Part shown: piece by piece, positions 16,988 to 23,906 of the stretch
How positions within the stretch are numbered: the first letter of the stretch is position 1
Layout of the letters: every line of letters starts with the position of its first letter
Source: M3007 sp044350425
GTDB lineage: Bacteria; Bacteroidota; Bacteroidia; Chitinophagales; Saprospiraceae
Assembly (NCBI GenBank): GCA_044350425.1
Contig: JBILHS010000070.1
Coordinates: 1-29,568, forward strand
Reading direction: 5' to 3'
DNA length: 29,568 nucleotides
The notes under the pieces: generated by a model
Told to the model about the DNA's origin: nothing
Databases searched by the model: none
What the model saw: only the letters and a program-made list of their open reading frames with translations
Made by a program: the position numbers and the translations under genes

Positions 16988-17075
16988 GTATTTGGGTATT
17001 TGTGTATTTGGGGATTGGGTTATTTGAGTGCCCAAGCTTGGCTTCTCTAATAACCAAATCCCCCAATACACAAAT
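16988..17075. repeat. Octamer tandem repeat inside an imperfect 27-bp inverted repeat, grpE-dnaJ spacer
   Basis: GTATTTG recurs three times at exactly 8-nt spacing (16988-17010). This array lies 9 nt before the dnaJ start codon. The arm ATTTGTGTATTTGGGGATT plus GGGTTATT (16998-17024) is matched by its complement at 17049-17075 with two mismatches. The loop contains the palindrome CCAAGCTTGG (17032-17041). The structure fills nearly the whole spacer between two cotranscribed genes and could attenuate or process the message. Confidence 0.7.
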
Positions 17076-17088
17076 AAACAAAAATAAT

Positions 17089-17667
17089 TTATTTACCTAC
17101 CACCACTTTGGCGTGCCGGATGATCTTGCTGCCAAGCGTGTAACCTTGTTCCAGAATGTCCACGATCCTGCCTTTTAATTCCTCATCCTGGACGGGAATC
17201 TCTGCTACGGCTTCATGGTTGTCCGGATCAAATGCATCACCGGCCTTGGCTTCAAGGGAAGTCAATCCCTTGCTTTTGAGGGTGTGGGCAATTTTATTGT
17301 GAATCAGTATGGTGCCTTCGGACAGGGCGCCGTTTTTAGCAGCTCTGTCAAAATCGTCCAAAACCGGCAGAAGTGCTGACATCATGTCGCGACCGGCAGT
17401 ACTAATGAGGTCCATCCGTTCGCGGGCGGCATTCCGCTTATAATTTTCAAAATCAGACAGGAGGTATAGGTACTTGGTTCTGCTCTCCTCTAATTGCTTT
17501 TGTAATTCAGCCATTGGATCCAAAGGTGCAGTGGACTGGTTTGAGCTGTTTTTAGGCTTGTTTTCAGTAATTTCGATGCTGTCTGCGGCATTTTCCTGAG
17601 CCTCTTGCTCCGGCGTTTCCGACGCTTTGTCCTTCATATCGAGTATTTTTTTGAACGGATTTTTCAT
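17089..17667 (-). CDS. grpE: Nucleotide exchange factor GrpE
   Basis: GrpE releases ADP from DnaK and so resets the Hsp70 cycle. Of 192 residues, the first 55 are charged and disordered. A long coiled coil follows (ELQKQLEESRTKYLYLLSDF, then ENYKRNAARER), then the beta domain with the family signature FDPDNHEAVAEIPV and GRIVDILEQGYTLGSKIIRH, ending AKVVVGK. Length and motifs are normal. It is first in a two-gene unit with dnaJ. A promoter candidate at 17702-17733 and a TGTCA-TTC-TGACA inverted repeat further upstream may control it; no CIRCE element is visible. Confidence 0.96.
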   Translation of the reverse strand: MKNPFKKILDMKDKASETPEQEAQENAADSIEITENKPKNSSNQSTAPLDPMAELQKQLEESRTKYLYLLSDFENYKRNAARERMDLISTAGRDMMSALLPVLDDFDRAAKNGALSEGTILIHNKIAHTLKSKGLTSLEAKAGDAFDPDNHEAVAEIPVQDEELKGRIVDILEQGYTLGSKIIRHAKVVVGK

Positions 17668-17701
17668 TCTAAATAAAATGGCGGGCCGGGCATAGCATGC
17701 C

Positions 17702-17733
17702 CAAAGATTTCAAGACCCCAATTGCTTTGACAA
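17702..17733 (-). promoter_or_regulatory. Putative grpE-dnaJ promoter
   Basis: On the minus strand TTG (17731-17733) is followed after 21 nt by AATCTTTG (17702-17709), one mismatch from the Bacteroidota -7 box TAnnTTTG. It would start transcription about 28 nt before the grpE ATG. Confidence 0.4.
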
Positions 17734-17756
17734 CTTTCGTGCCTTGCGCATTGGTG

Positions 17757-17769
17757 TGTCAGAATGACA
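17757..17769. promoter_or_regulatory. Inverted repeat TGTCA-N3-TGACA upstream of grpE
   Basis: A perfect 5-3-5 inverted repeat sits 23 nt upstream of the putative -33 element of the grpE promoter. The position suits a stress-response regulator site. The regulator is not identified, and short palindromes also arise by chance. Confidence 0.3.
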
Positions 17770-17793
17770 GTTGACGCATTTTCAGTAAATGGT

Positions 17794-18903
17794 TCAGCTA
17801 TTTCCTTCTTCCAGTCTTCCGGTGAGCCTTTGTACCACCTTGAATTCGCTGAAAAAGTTTCGCGCGATCACCCGAAGGATCGTGAAAACCGGAATGCCGA
17901 TGACCATGCCGACCACACCGCCTAATTTGGCAGCAACAAGAACTATAATAAAGATCTCCAGTGGATGGGCCTGCACGCTTTTTGACATGATCATGGGCCC
18001 GACAAAGTTGTTGTCAAGCGCTTGTACGATGATAAAAGTCACGATCACTTTTACAAGCATCGGCAGGATCAATGCCAGGTCAGCATCGAGACTGGAGGAG
18101 ACCGTGATAAAAGCTCCGAACACCATGCCCAAGATAGGACCAATGTACGGAATAACGTTAAAAATGCCCCCGAACGCCCCAATGAGCAGGGCGTTTTTAA
18201 CACCAAAAAGCCAAAGGATCAGGGTGGCCACCAGGGAAAATACAGCCAGTTGGATCAGCAGACCTCTAAAATAGCTGGTCAGCACAGAGCTGGATTCGTT
18301 TAGCGCAGTATGTACTTTCTTTTCCTGCGTATCCGGCACTACCCCATGTATGATATCCATAAAAAGCCGGTGGTCCTGCAGGAAAAAGAAGAGGATAAAG
18401 GTAACAGAAGCAAAAGTGACGACCACGTTTCCAGCCACCCCCAGCATCCTGCCAATAAAATCACCCACCAGGGTAGGCTTAAACCAGGTGCTCAAGGCCT
18501 CCTGCGTTTTCATGGACAGCGATTCCCCGGCATCCAAGAGGCCAATTTGGTGGAGCTGCAAATCCAGATTGGAAAACATGGGGCGAAGTTTCTCCCCAAG
18601 CGCTACATAATCGACGTTAGAAAGGTTTCGTGCCTGGGCCACGATGGTAGGCACAAAAATGAGCAATATGCCGGTCAGAAAAGCGTAAAAAGTCAGAATG
18701 GTCAGCATGGCAGCTCCGGATGCCCCCAACCTGAACCGGCCTATAGCTATATGTTTTCGGTAAAAAATCAAAATGGGTCGGCCCAGCGTGGACAGTACCC
18801 ATGCGATCAGAATAAAGGCCACTATGTCTGAAAAATAATAGACCGCCGCAGCAAGTGCACTGAGGCCCAGGATCCAGAAAATATTGCGGTTCAGAAAATT
18901 CAT
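17794..18903 (-). CDS. AI-2E family transporter (PF01594-type permease)
   Basis: A polytopic membrane protein of 369 residues in the TqsA/YdiK/PerM family, whose members export small molecules or ions; one E. coli member affects autoinducer-2 export, but the substrate here cannot be read from sequence. About eight hydrophobic segments are visible: a pair at the N-terminus (WILGLSALAAAVYYFSDIVA), one near residue 70 (ASGAAMLTILTFYAF), a large soluble loop at about 90-145, and the family core with NVIPYIGPILGMVFGAF and DNNFVGPMIMSKSVQAHPLE followed by AAKLGGVVGMVIGIPVF. The length is typical. The start ATG lies immediately beside a heptanucleotide array that fills the space to lpxD. It may be cotranscribed with lpxD, which is 71 nt upstream. 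Confidence 0.9.
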   Translation of the reverse strand: MNFLNRNIFWILGLSALAAAVYYFSDIVAFILIAWVLSTLGRPILIFYRKHIAIGRFRLGASGAAMLTILTFYAFLTGILLIFVPTIVAQARNLSNVDYVALGEKLRPMFSNLDLQLHQIGLLDAGESLSMKTQEALSTWFKPTLVGDFIGRMLGVAGNVVVTFASVTFILFFFLQDHRLFMDIIHGVVPDTQEKKVHTALNESSSVLTSYFRGLLIQLAVFSLVATLILWLFGVKNALLIGAFGGIFNVIPYIGPILGMVFGAFITVSSSLDADLALILPMLVKVIVTFIIVQALDNNFVGPMIMSKSVQAHPLEIFIIVLVAAKLGGVVGMVIGIPVFTILRVIARNFFSEFKVVQRLTGRLEEGNS

Positions 18904-18905
18904 TT

Positions 18906-18988
18906 TACGGGTTACGGGTTACGGATTACGGTGCACGGTTGACGGTGCACGGCTCACGGCTCACGGCGTGCCGTCTACCGTCCACCGT
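18906..18988. repeat. Heptanucleotide array with core ACGG, then inverted copies
   Basis: Nine consecutive 7-nt units, each xACGGnn (TACGGGT twice, TACGGAT, TACGGTG, CACGGTT, GACGGTG, CACGGCT twice, CACGGCG), span 18906-18968. Then CCGT, the reverse complement of ACGG, recurs three times at the same 7-nt period (18971-18988). The array starts 2 nt upstream of the permease start codon and runs into the last codons of lpxD. The opposed orientations allow a hairpin. Confidence 0.85.
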
Positions 18989-20021
18989 TTTCTAGTAAGG
19001 CCAGTTTCTTTTCTAGTTCCAGCACTTTTCGTTGCAGATCAGGCAGTTGTTTGAATATAACATGCGATTTGATAAAGTCACGGTAGCCCATGGCAGGGCT
19101 GCCAAAGAGTGCAGTGCCAGGAGTTTCTATACTGGATGCCAGACCACTTTGAGCCTGTATCTGAGTGTCATCGGCGATCTTGATATGTCCGGCAAAACCA
19201 ACTTGTCCGCCCACCCGCACGTTGTTGCCGAGATGGGTACTGCCCGCTACACCTACCTGGGCTGCGATGACGGAATTGTGTCCGATTTCCACGTTGTGGG
19301 CAATGTGGATAAGGTTATCCAGCTTAGCACCGGATCGGATGATGGTACTGCCTAGACTTGCACGGTCTATGCAGGCGGAAGCTCCGATCTCCACATGATC
19401 TTCTACGACCACCTTGCCTACCTGCGGCACCTTGGTCCAGGTCCGGTCCGGTTGTGGTGCAAAACCGAAGCCATCGGCTCCGACCACTGCATTGGCGTGC
19501 AGGATGCAATGGTTCCCGATCTCACAATCAAAATGAATCCGGACACCCGGGTAAAGGGTCGTGTTATCCCCGATGCGGACATTCCGCCCGATGAAAACCT
19601 GTGGATAGATCTTGCAGTTCTTACCTACTTGGGCGCCTTGTTCAATGACCGTAAAAGCGCCGATCTCCGTACCTGCGCCTATTTTGGCTTGTTCGTGGAT
19701 GTATGCTTTTTCAGAAATAGCGGCACCATTGGAATGGTTGGCCTGATCAATGATCTTGAGCAGGGTAGCCAGGGCAGTGCGCACATCAGCCGTGCGGATA
19801 ATGGTCGGAATGACAGGTTTTTCCGCTTCAAACTGGTTGTTTACCAGCAGGATAGTGGCCTGGGTGGTGTAGGCATATGGTTCGTATCTGGGATTATCCA
19901 GAAACGTGAAGTCGCCAGCCTGGGCGGCTTCAATGGGTGCTCCACGGGTCACGACTGCATGAGGGTCGCCGTCGACCGTGCCACCGATAAATTGTGCGAT
20001 TTGAGCGGCAGTAATTGTCAT
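18975..20021 (-). CDS. lpxD: UDP-3-O-acylglucosamine N-acyltransferase (LpxD)
   Basis: LpxD adds the N-linked hydroxyacyl chain in the third step of lipid A synthesis, using acyl-ACP, in the cytoplasm at the inner membrane. The protein has 348 residues from the ATG at 20021 (MTITAAQIAQFIGG), the usual LpxD N-terminus. An ATG 7 codons earlier (20042) is possible but adds an atypical MAHTASG. The N-terminal uridine-binding domain (about 1-95; DFTFLDNPRYEPYAYTT) is followed by a left-handed beta helix of hexapeptide repeats, with the catalytic His at 242 in HIAHNVEIGHNSVIAAQVG. The C-terminal helix is KQLPDLQRKVLELEKKLALL. The final codons (ENGGR) are written by the ACGG repeat array that continues downstream. 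No lpxA/lpxC is in the window. Confidence 0.95.
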   Translation of the reverse strand: MTITAAQIAQFIGGTVDGDPHAVVTRGAPIEAAQAGDFTFLDNPRYEPYAYTTQATILLVNNQFEAEKPVIPTIIRTADVRTALATLLKIIDQANHSNGAAISEKAYIHEQAKIGAGTEIGAFTVIEQGAQVGKNCKIYPQVFIGRNVRIGDNTTLYPGVRIHFDCEIGNHCILHANAVVGADGFGFAPQPDRTWTKVPQVGKVVVEDHVEIGASACIDRASLGSTIIRSGAKLDNLIHIAHNVEIGHNSVIAAQVGVAGSTHLGNNVRVGGQVGFAGHIKIADDTQIQAQSGLASSIETPGTALFGSPAMGYRDFIKSHVIFKQLPDLQRKVLELEKKLALLENGGR

Positions 20022-20074
20022 GCCGGATGCTGTGTGGGCCAAATGTTAAGATAAATTAGGTTCGGGCAGTTCGG

Positions 20075-20082
20075 CAAAGGTA
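20075..20082 (-). promoter_or_regulatory. Putative lpxD -7 box (TACCTTTG)
   Basis: On the minus strand TACCTTTG matches TAnnTTTG exactly, 54 nt before the chosen lpxD start. A TTG -33 element at the right spacing was not found, so support is partial. Confidence 0.35.
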
Positions 20083-20147
20083 GAAAAGGATGTTCTGTTT
20101 GGGAGGTACTAATTTTTAAGGTATTTTCAATAATGGTTCGTAAAGAT

Positions 20148-20972
20148 TTAGGCAGCGATTTTGCCAAGGTTGTATAGGTTTTGGAGTGCAGGGTGATTTT
20201 TTGTGATGTTCGGGATATTGACGAACACGTCAAAAACTCTGTTGCTTGGCGTCGCAGTATAAAAACTCGATTTGGAATCGGCTTTTGTACCAAGGCCAGA
20301 TGTCTTGGGCAGGGAATTCCAGGTCTGTACAGATGAATATCTTGACCGACTTGACAGCCCCGTCTTCTTTCAGTTCATGAACAAGGGCGATCTTGACCAT
20401 GCGCTTGAGCGACTTGACATAGACTACTCCTCCATAAATGCGTTGCCATTCAGTTTGGGCGATGCAGGGCAGTTGCCGGGTGTCCGGGTTTAGTGCCGAA
20501 AAGCGGTCGCCATATTTATTTGGCCGCCCCTTTTGTCCTTTTTTTGGGGGGGGCATGTAGTGCAGCACAGCATCGTCGCGCAAGCGGGTTATGACGCTGA
20601 GGCCACTTTTGATGGCTGTGTCTTGTGTTTTTCAATCAGGCGTCGGTTAAAAGCTCGAAAGCTAAAACCCGTTTCATGGTGGTTCCGGTCAGACTACTGG
20701 ACATTTTGACGTTGGACACTAGACACGATTCTGTAAGTGCATGATTTTCAATTTTTTAGAGTGCAAGTCCAACGTCTATTGTCAAAATGTCCAGTAGTCT
20801 GGGTTCCGGTACGTCAACTTATTCTTCTGACCGTAGCGCTCAAAATTCAAATAGGTATAACGGCCTCGAAGGGCTAGGAACAACCCTAAGTGATGATGAA
20901 AAAATCGCGTTGCCATTTGTTTATGTCCGGAAATTCCCGCAATATTACGCTTGTGATCGTTTCGACATTCAT
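20148..20972 (-). pseudogene. Decayed IS4-family transposase, interrupted by a MITE
   Basis: Pieces of one transposase can be read in order on the minus strand. ATG at 20972 gives MNVETITSVILREFPDINKW and QRDFFIIT. A frameshift near 20890 leads into LGLFLALRGRYTYLNFERYG and QKNKLTYR. After the 112-bp insertion at 20690-20801 is removed together with one target copy, the frame continues as NHHETGFSFRAFNRRLIEKH. A deletion then joins to SGLSVITRLRDDAVLHYMPP and KKGQKGRPNKYGDRF. Then comes WYKSRFQIEFLYCDAKQ, which is the Y(2)R(3)E(6)K signature of IS4 transposases around the catalytic Glu. A further deletion or shift leads to DVFVNIPNITKNHPALQNLY, then NLGKIAA and TAA at 20148-20150. About 240 of the expected 370-400 codons remain. 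IS termini were not identified. Confidence 0.7.
20690..20801. mobile_element. 112-bp MITE-like element with 21-bp perfect TIRs and 9-bp TSD
   Basis: The first 21 nt (20690-20710, beginning CAGACTACTGG) are exactly repeated in inverse at 20781-20801. Directly outside lie two identical 9-bp copies of GGTTCCGGT (20681-20689 and 20802-20810), the target duplication. GTTGGAC next to the left repeat is matched by GTCCAAC at 20767-20773, so most of the element can fold on itself. No coding capacity exists. Removing the element and one 9-mer restores the frame of the transposase remnant around it (KLTYR|NHHETGF), which confirms the insertion. The parental transposon family is unknown; a 9-bp duplication fits several DDE families. 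Confidence 0.85.
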
Positions 20973-21019
20973 GGGCAAAAGTTGTTTGTTGTTCGCACCA
21001 CAAAACCAAACTTTTGCCC
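20973..21019. terminator. Hairpin with T tract beside the transposase start
   Basis: GGGCAAAAGTT (20973-20983) pairs with AACTTTTGCCC (21009-21019), followed on the plus strand by a run of T. It abuts the transposase start codon. It may be an IS-end structure that blocks read-through into the element, or a terminator. A second small hairpin, AAATCGGC-GAA-GCCGATTT, follows at 21040-21058. Confidence 0.45.
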
Positions 21020-21033
21020 TTTTTTATTAATAT

Positions 21034-21483
21034 GTTTTCAAATCGGCGAAGCCGATTTCTTTGCGAACCATTGTAATAATGTAGAAGACGTAATTGTTGA
21101 GCTTGAAAACTGTTTGTTCAATAACTGTCAGGTTACATATATTTCTCCGTTGAGCTCAATTGAGGGCGTTTTTAAATTGGACCATTGTTACTTTGACAAC
21201 GATTCAGTATGCCAAACCGGCCAACCTCAATTAAGTATAATTTGCAGTCCCAACAACCTGTGTGGTCTGGACCCAATGTTCCGCGACCCCGCTAACGGAG
21301 ACGACTCCTCTACTCCCCTGCTCCCCCCTAATCAACGTGGGCTCCAACGCCGCCGCCGCAGGTCTCCTAACCGATCTCGCCGGCAATCCCCGTATCCAGG
21401 ACGGCACGGCAGCACTCGGGTGGGGGAGATTAGTGGCTTTTGGGGTTGAAATTGTTCTGGTGGTGATGCCTTTTTTGTTGTGA
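21034..21483 (+). pseudogene. Fragment of a beta-helix (choice-of-anchor type) surface protein gene
   Basis: One frame reads ADFFANHCNNVEDVIVELEN, then CLFNNCQVTYISPLSSIEGV, then FKLDHCYFDND and, further on, NNLCGLDPMFRDPANGD, the repeating strand-turn pattern of right-handed beta-helix proteins. Near 21300-21312 the sense moves to another frame: PCSPLINVGSNAAAAGLLTD and LAGNPRIQDGT, the end motif of many Bacteroidota extracellular proteins, which normally continues 'DIGAYE' and a sorting tail. Here that tail is replaced by unrelated codons. The 5' part is missing, cut at the mobile-element remnant. Some of the frame between 20787 and 21030 is open only by chance across the transposase debris. 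It is broken and unlikely to be made. Confidence 0.55.
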
Positions 21484-21525
21484 AGTTGGCGATTCGGTTA
21501 TTTTTTCAAAACAAGACTGGCATCT

Positions 21526-21542
21526 ACTAAACACTGTTCAGT
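21526..21542. promoter_or_regulatory. Probable TetR-family operator (17-bp palindrome)
   Basis: ACTAAACA-C-TGTTCAGT is an 8-1-8 palindrome with one mismatch. It ends at the first base of a TAATTTTG -7 box and lies 27 nt before the tetR start codon. Position and form suit autorepression by the adjacent TetR protein. A degenerate copy lies before tolC at 22463-22479. Confidence 0.55.
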
Positions 21543-21549
21543 AATTTTG
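21542..21549 (+). promoter_or_regulatory. Putative -7 box of the tetR promoter (TAATTTTG)
   Basis: TAATTTTG matches the Bacteroidota -7 consensus TAnnTTTG exactly, 20 nt before the ATG. The -33 region (CTGG around 21517-21520) is weak. The palindrome overlaps its upstream edge. Confidence 0.45.
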
Positions 21550-21569
21550 CGCCGTTTAGCAAAACATAC

Positions 21570-22181
21570 ATGAGCATAGCATCGAGAAAAGAACGGGAAA
21601 AAGCAGATATGCGCGCACGCATCCTGAGCGCGGCACACGATATTTTTAAAGAAAACGGCTACGACGGGCTCAATATCCGAAGCATCGCAGAGCGGATCGA
21701 TTACAGTCCCGCAACCATTTATCTGTATTACAAGGACAAGAACGAGATCTTCTTTGCACTTCAGTATGAGGCGGCGGCTGCCAAGCGGGACCATCTCTTG
21801 CCAGCGACGACCATTGAAGATCCTTGGGAAAGGCTCATCGCATTCGGTCGTTTATACGTGGATTTTGGCCTGAAACATCCGGACTGGTATGATCTGCTGT
21901 TCCTGACCAGGGCCCCCATGGAGCATATTGAAAATCAGGAGTGTTGGGCCCTTGGGATGGCCACGCACGCATTTTTTGTAGAAACTGTGGAGGCCTGCGT
22001 GGCTGCACGGTATTTCAAAAGCACAGATTCGGCAACTATTGCCTATACACTTTGGTGCCATGCACATGGGATGGTTTCGCTGTTCGTGCGGGAGCGTATG
22101 CGTATGTACCCACCAGAAGAAAGAGGCGAATTGGCGATAAAATCCTTTGCTATGATGGTCAAAATGGCAGAAACTCTTTAA
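21570..22181 (+). CDS. TetR/AcrR family transcriptional regulator of the RND efflux locus
   Basis: A regulator of 203 residues. The N-terminal TetR helix-turn-helix covers about residues 14-60: RARILSAAHDIFKENGYDGL, then IRSIAERIDYSPATIYLYYK with the recognition helix at about 45-53. The ligand-binding C-terminal half contains YTLWCHAHGMVSL, like the WHG-type C-terminal domains of this superfamily. The gene is followed in the same orientation by tolC-like, adaptor and permease genes, so by genomic context it is the local repressor of multidrug efflux, released when a substrate binds. The palindrome at 21526-21542 is the expected binding site. The start ATG at 21570 fits the normal length before the first helix. 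Confidence 0.92.
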   Translation: MSIASRKEREKADMRARILSAAHDIFKENGYDGLNIRSIAERIDYSPATIYLYYKDKNEIFFALQYEAAAAKRDHLLPATTIEDPWERLIAFGRLYVDFGLKHPDWYDLLFLTRAPMEHIENQECWALGMATHAFFVETVEACVAARYFKSTDSATIAYTLWCHAHGMVSLFVRERMRMYPPEERGELAIKSFAMMVKMAETL

Positions 22182-22201
22182 TTTATAAACGGTTTAAAGA
22201 G

Positions 22202-22498
22202 ATGGATCCTGTTTTCAAAAAGATGAATTTCAAAAACCAGCCGGATATCTGTATGTTAAACGCACCGGAAATTTTTAGTACGAATCTGGAAGCCATGCAG
22301 GATTTGACGGGCGTTCAAACCGAATGGGCTTTGATTAAAAAGCTCCATTTCGGCCTGGCTTTCGTGACCAAACAGGCACTGGTAACAGTTCAACCAGCGA
22401 AACCGACAGTTCACCGCTTTTCGCTTTTGCAGCCCAAAGAGGCTGCGTTTTTTTGCACCATCAATAAACGTTGTTCAGAAAGTGAAACCAGTTTTTGA
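22202..22498 (+). CDS. Small hypothetical protein, probably truncated
   Basis: The space between tetR and tolC holds an open frame of 98 residues starting MDPVFKKMNFKNQPDICMLN. The first 63 residues (APEIFSTNLEAMQDLTGV, then LHFGLAFVTKQALVTV) look like a genuine fold and resemble small uncharacterised Bacteroidota proteins of about 130 residues whose N-terminus reads similarly (from memory, no search). The last 35 residues (PAKPTVHRFSLLQPKEAAFF onward) lack protein-like character and run past the start of the tolC region, so the gene is probably a 3'-truncated or frameshifted relic. The 20 nt after the tetR stop contain CTCTTTAA...TTAAAGAG, a small inverted repeat. Confidence 0.4.
   Translation: MDPVFKKMNFKNQPDICMLNAPEIFSTNLEAMQDLTGVQTEWALIKKLHFGLAFVTKQALVTVQPAKPTVHRFSLLQPKEAAFFCTINKRCSESETSF
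22463..22479. promoter_or_regulatory. Second, degenerate TetR-operator-like site before tolC
   Basis: AATAAACG-T-TGTTCAGA aligns with the palindrome before tetR and shares TAAAC and TGTTCAG at the same spacing. The right half is well kept and the left half poorly. It lies 35 nt upstream of the chosen tolC start, where a repressor of the efflux genes could bind. Confidence 0.35.
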
Positions 22499-22514
22499 AA
22501 ATAGTCCATTTAAT

Positions 22515-23906
22515 ATGAGAAGACACCTGTCCTTATGGCTGATAACAGCATGCTTATTTCTTTTTTCCAACCTGCTTTCAGCGCAATCGGTCATACTCGA
22601 AGGCTATATCCAGGAAGGAATTAATGCAAACCTTGGCCTGAAACAGCAGAACCTGGACATTGCGAAAGTACAGGAGGCTGTACGTCAGTCCAGGGCTTTG
22701 GGAAAACCCAAACTCACCTTTGATGCCAATTATACCCTGGCAGGAGGCGGCCGGAAAATTGACTTTCCGATTGGTGATCTGCTCAATGATGTCTACGGCA
22801 ACCTGAACGCCTTGAATGCAGTACCCGGCAATCTGCCTCCGGGGGTGATCCCGGGACAGTTTCCGACCTTAGAAAATCAGCAGATCCAGTTCCTGCCCAA
22901 TAATTTTCAGGAAACAAAAGTCAGCTTTGCCTACCCGATCTTCAATTCCGACCTGAAATACAACCGCCAGATACAGGATTATTTATTGCAAAGTAAATCT
23001 GCCGGAAAAGCCGCCACAGAACTTGAACTTCGCTACCAGATCACGGAGGCCTATCTGAATTACCTGCGCGTTTTAGAAGCGGAGAAGATCTGGAGCAATG
23101 CCAGAACGGTGCTGACCGAACTCCGCCGTTTCAATGAAAGTCTGGTGAAAAACAATGTGGCCACCCGGGATGTGATTGCAACAGCTGATTATGAGCTCAG
23201 CAAGGCCGACAACGAAATTTTCAAATTCCAAAGCCAGCAGAACACTGCCCGTGCCTATTTTAACTATCTGATCAACAAGGATCTGCAAACAGAAGTAGTG
23301 GCAGACACGGTCCTGCTTCGATCCGTTTTGCCAAAATACCAGGCTACAGAACTCGTTCAGCAGAGTCTGAGCAATCGCCCGGAATTTGCGGCGCTTGAGG
23401 CCGGAAAACAAGCTGCAGAAACCGATGTGCGCCGCAATGCCGCCAATTCGAAGCTTCCGGATTTTTACCTGGGTGGTTCTTTAGGTTTCCAGGGTTTTGG
23501 GTACAAATTCAATCAGGATCAATTGTACGCTTTGGCACAGGTTGGGCTGAGTTACGATCTTTTTGACGGAGGAATGCGCAAGAGCAAAACGCAGGAGGCC
23601 AGGCTTCAGGCCGAAGGCGTCCGTACCCAGACTGAACAGGTGAAACAGCAGATCTCGCTACAGGTCACTTCTGCCTGGAATGAGCTGAATGCTGCACAAA
23701 ACGCCTTTAAAAGTGCCCAGGTGGGGCTCCGCGCGGCGGAAGAAACCTTTCGAATCGTCAACAACAAGTACCGTGCAAATCAGGTGTTGCTGCTGGAGTT
23801 TATGGACGCTCAAAACAGGGTCACCACCGCAAAATTGCAACAATTATTGGCCTGGTCAGAAGTGCTGGTGCGGGAAGCGGGGCTTCGTAAAGCTGCCGGA
23901 CTATAA
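22515..23906 (+). CDS. TolC-like outer-membrane efflux protein
   Basis: The outer-membrane channel of the tripartite efflux pump. I start at the ATG at 22515, which gives a standard signal peptide (MRRHLSLWLITACLFLFSNL, then LSAQS); the in-frame ATG at 22482 would place 11 polar residues before it. The mature part of about 440 residues has the two OEP repeats, each a long coiled-coil hairpin: EGYIQEGINANLGLKQQNLD to about residue 220, and TDVRRNAANSKLPDFYLGGS to the end. Characteristic strings are QTKVSFAYPIF-like (ETKVSFAYPIFNSDLKYNRQ), LNYLRVLEAEKIWSNA and NKYRANQVLLLEFMDAQNRV. The adaptor gene follows after 87 nt. Confidence 0.92.
   Translation: MRRHLSLWLITACLFLFSNLLSAQSVILEGYIQEGINANLGLKQQNLDIAKVQEAVRQSRALGKPKLTFDANYTLAGGGRKIDFPIGDLLNDVYGNLNALNAVPGNLPPGVIPGQFPTLENQQIQFLPNNFQETKVSFAYPIFNSDLKYNRQIQDYLLQSKSAGKAATELELRYQITEAYLNYLRVLEAEKIWSNARTVLTELRRFNESLVKNNVATRDVIATADYELSKADNEIFKFQSQQNTARAYFNYLINKDLQTEVVADTVLLRSVLPKYQATELVQQSLSNRPEFAALEAGKQAAETDVRRNAANSKLPDFYLGGSLGFQGFGYKFNQDQLYALAQVGLSYDLFDGGMRKSKTQEARLQAEGVRTQTEQVKQQISLQVTSAWNELNAAQNAFKSAQVGLRAAEETFRIVNNKYRANQVLLLEFMDAQNRVTTAKLQQLLAWSEVLVREAGLRKAAGL

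Noticed and set aside
16979..17071. N-terminal extension of DnaJ by 31 residues
   Set aside because: These codons are the tandem/inverted repeat of the spacer, and the J domain begins normally at MAKRDYYEVLG.
18906..18988. CRISPR-like repeat array
   Set aside because: Units are 7 nt with no spacers, so it is a simple tandem repeat.
19395..20054. Plus-strand open frame of 219 codons opposite lpxD
   Set aside because: LpxD hexapeptide repeats are unmistakable on the minus strand, and the plus frame lacks motifs.
20787..21449. A 220-codon plus-strand gene
   Set aside because: Its first 80 codons cross the MITE end and the transposase remnant on the opposite strand. Only the part after about 21034 has protein character, and that is frameshifted.
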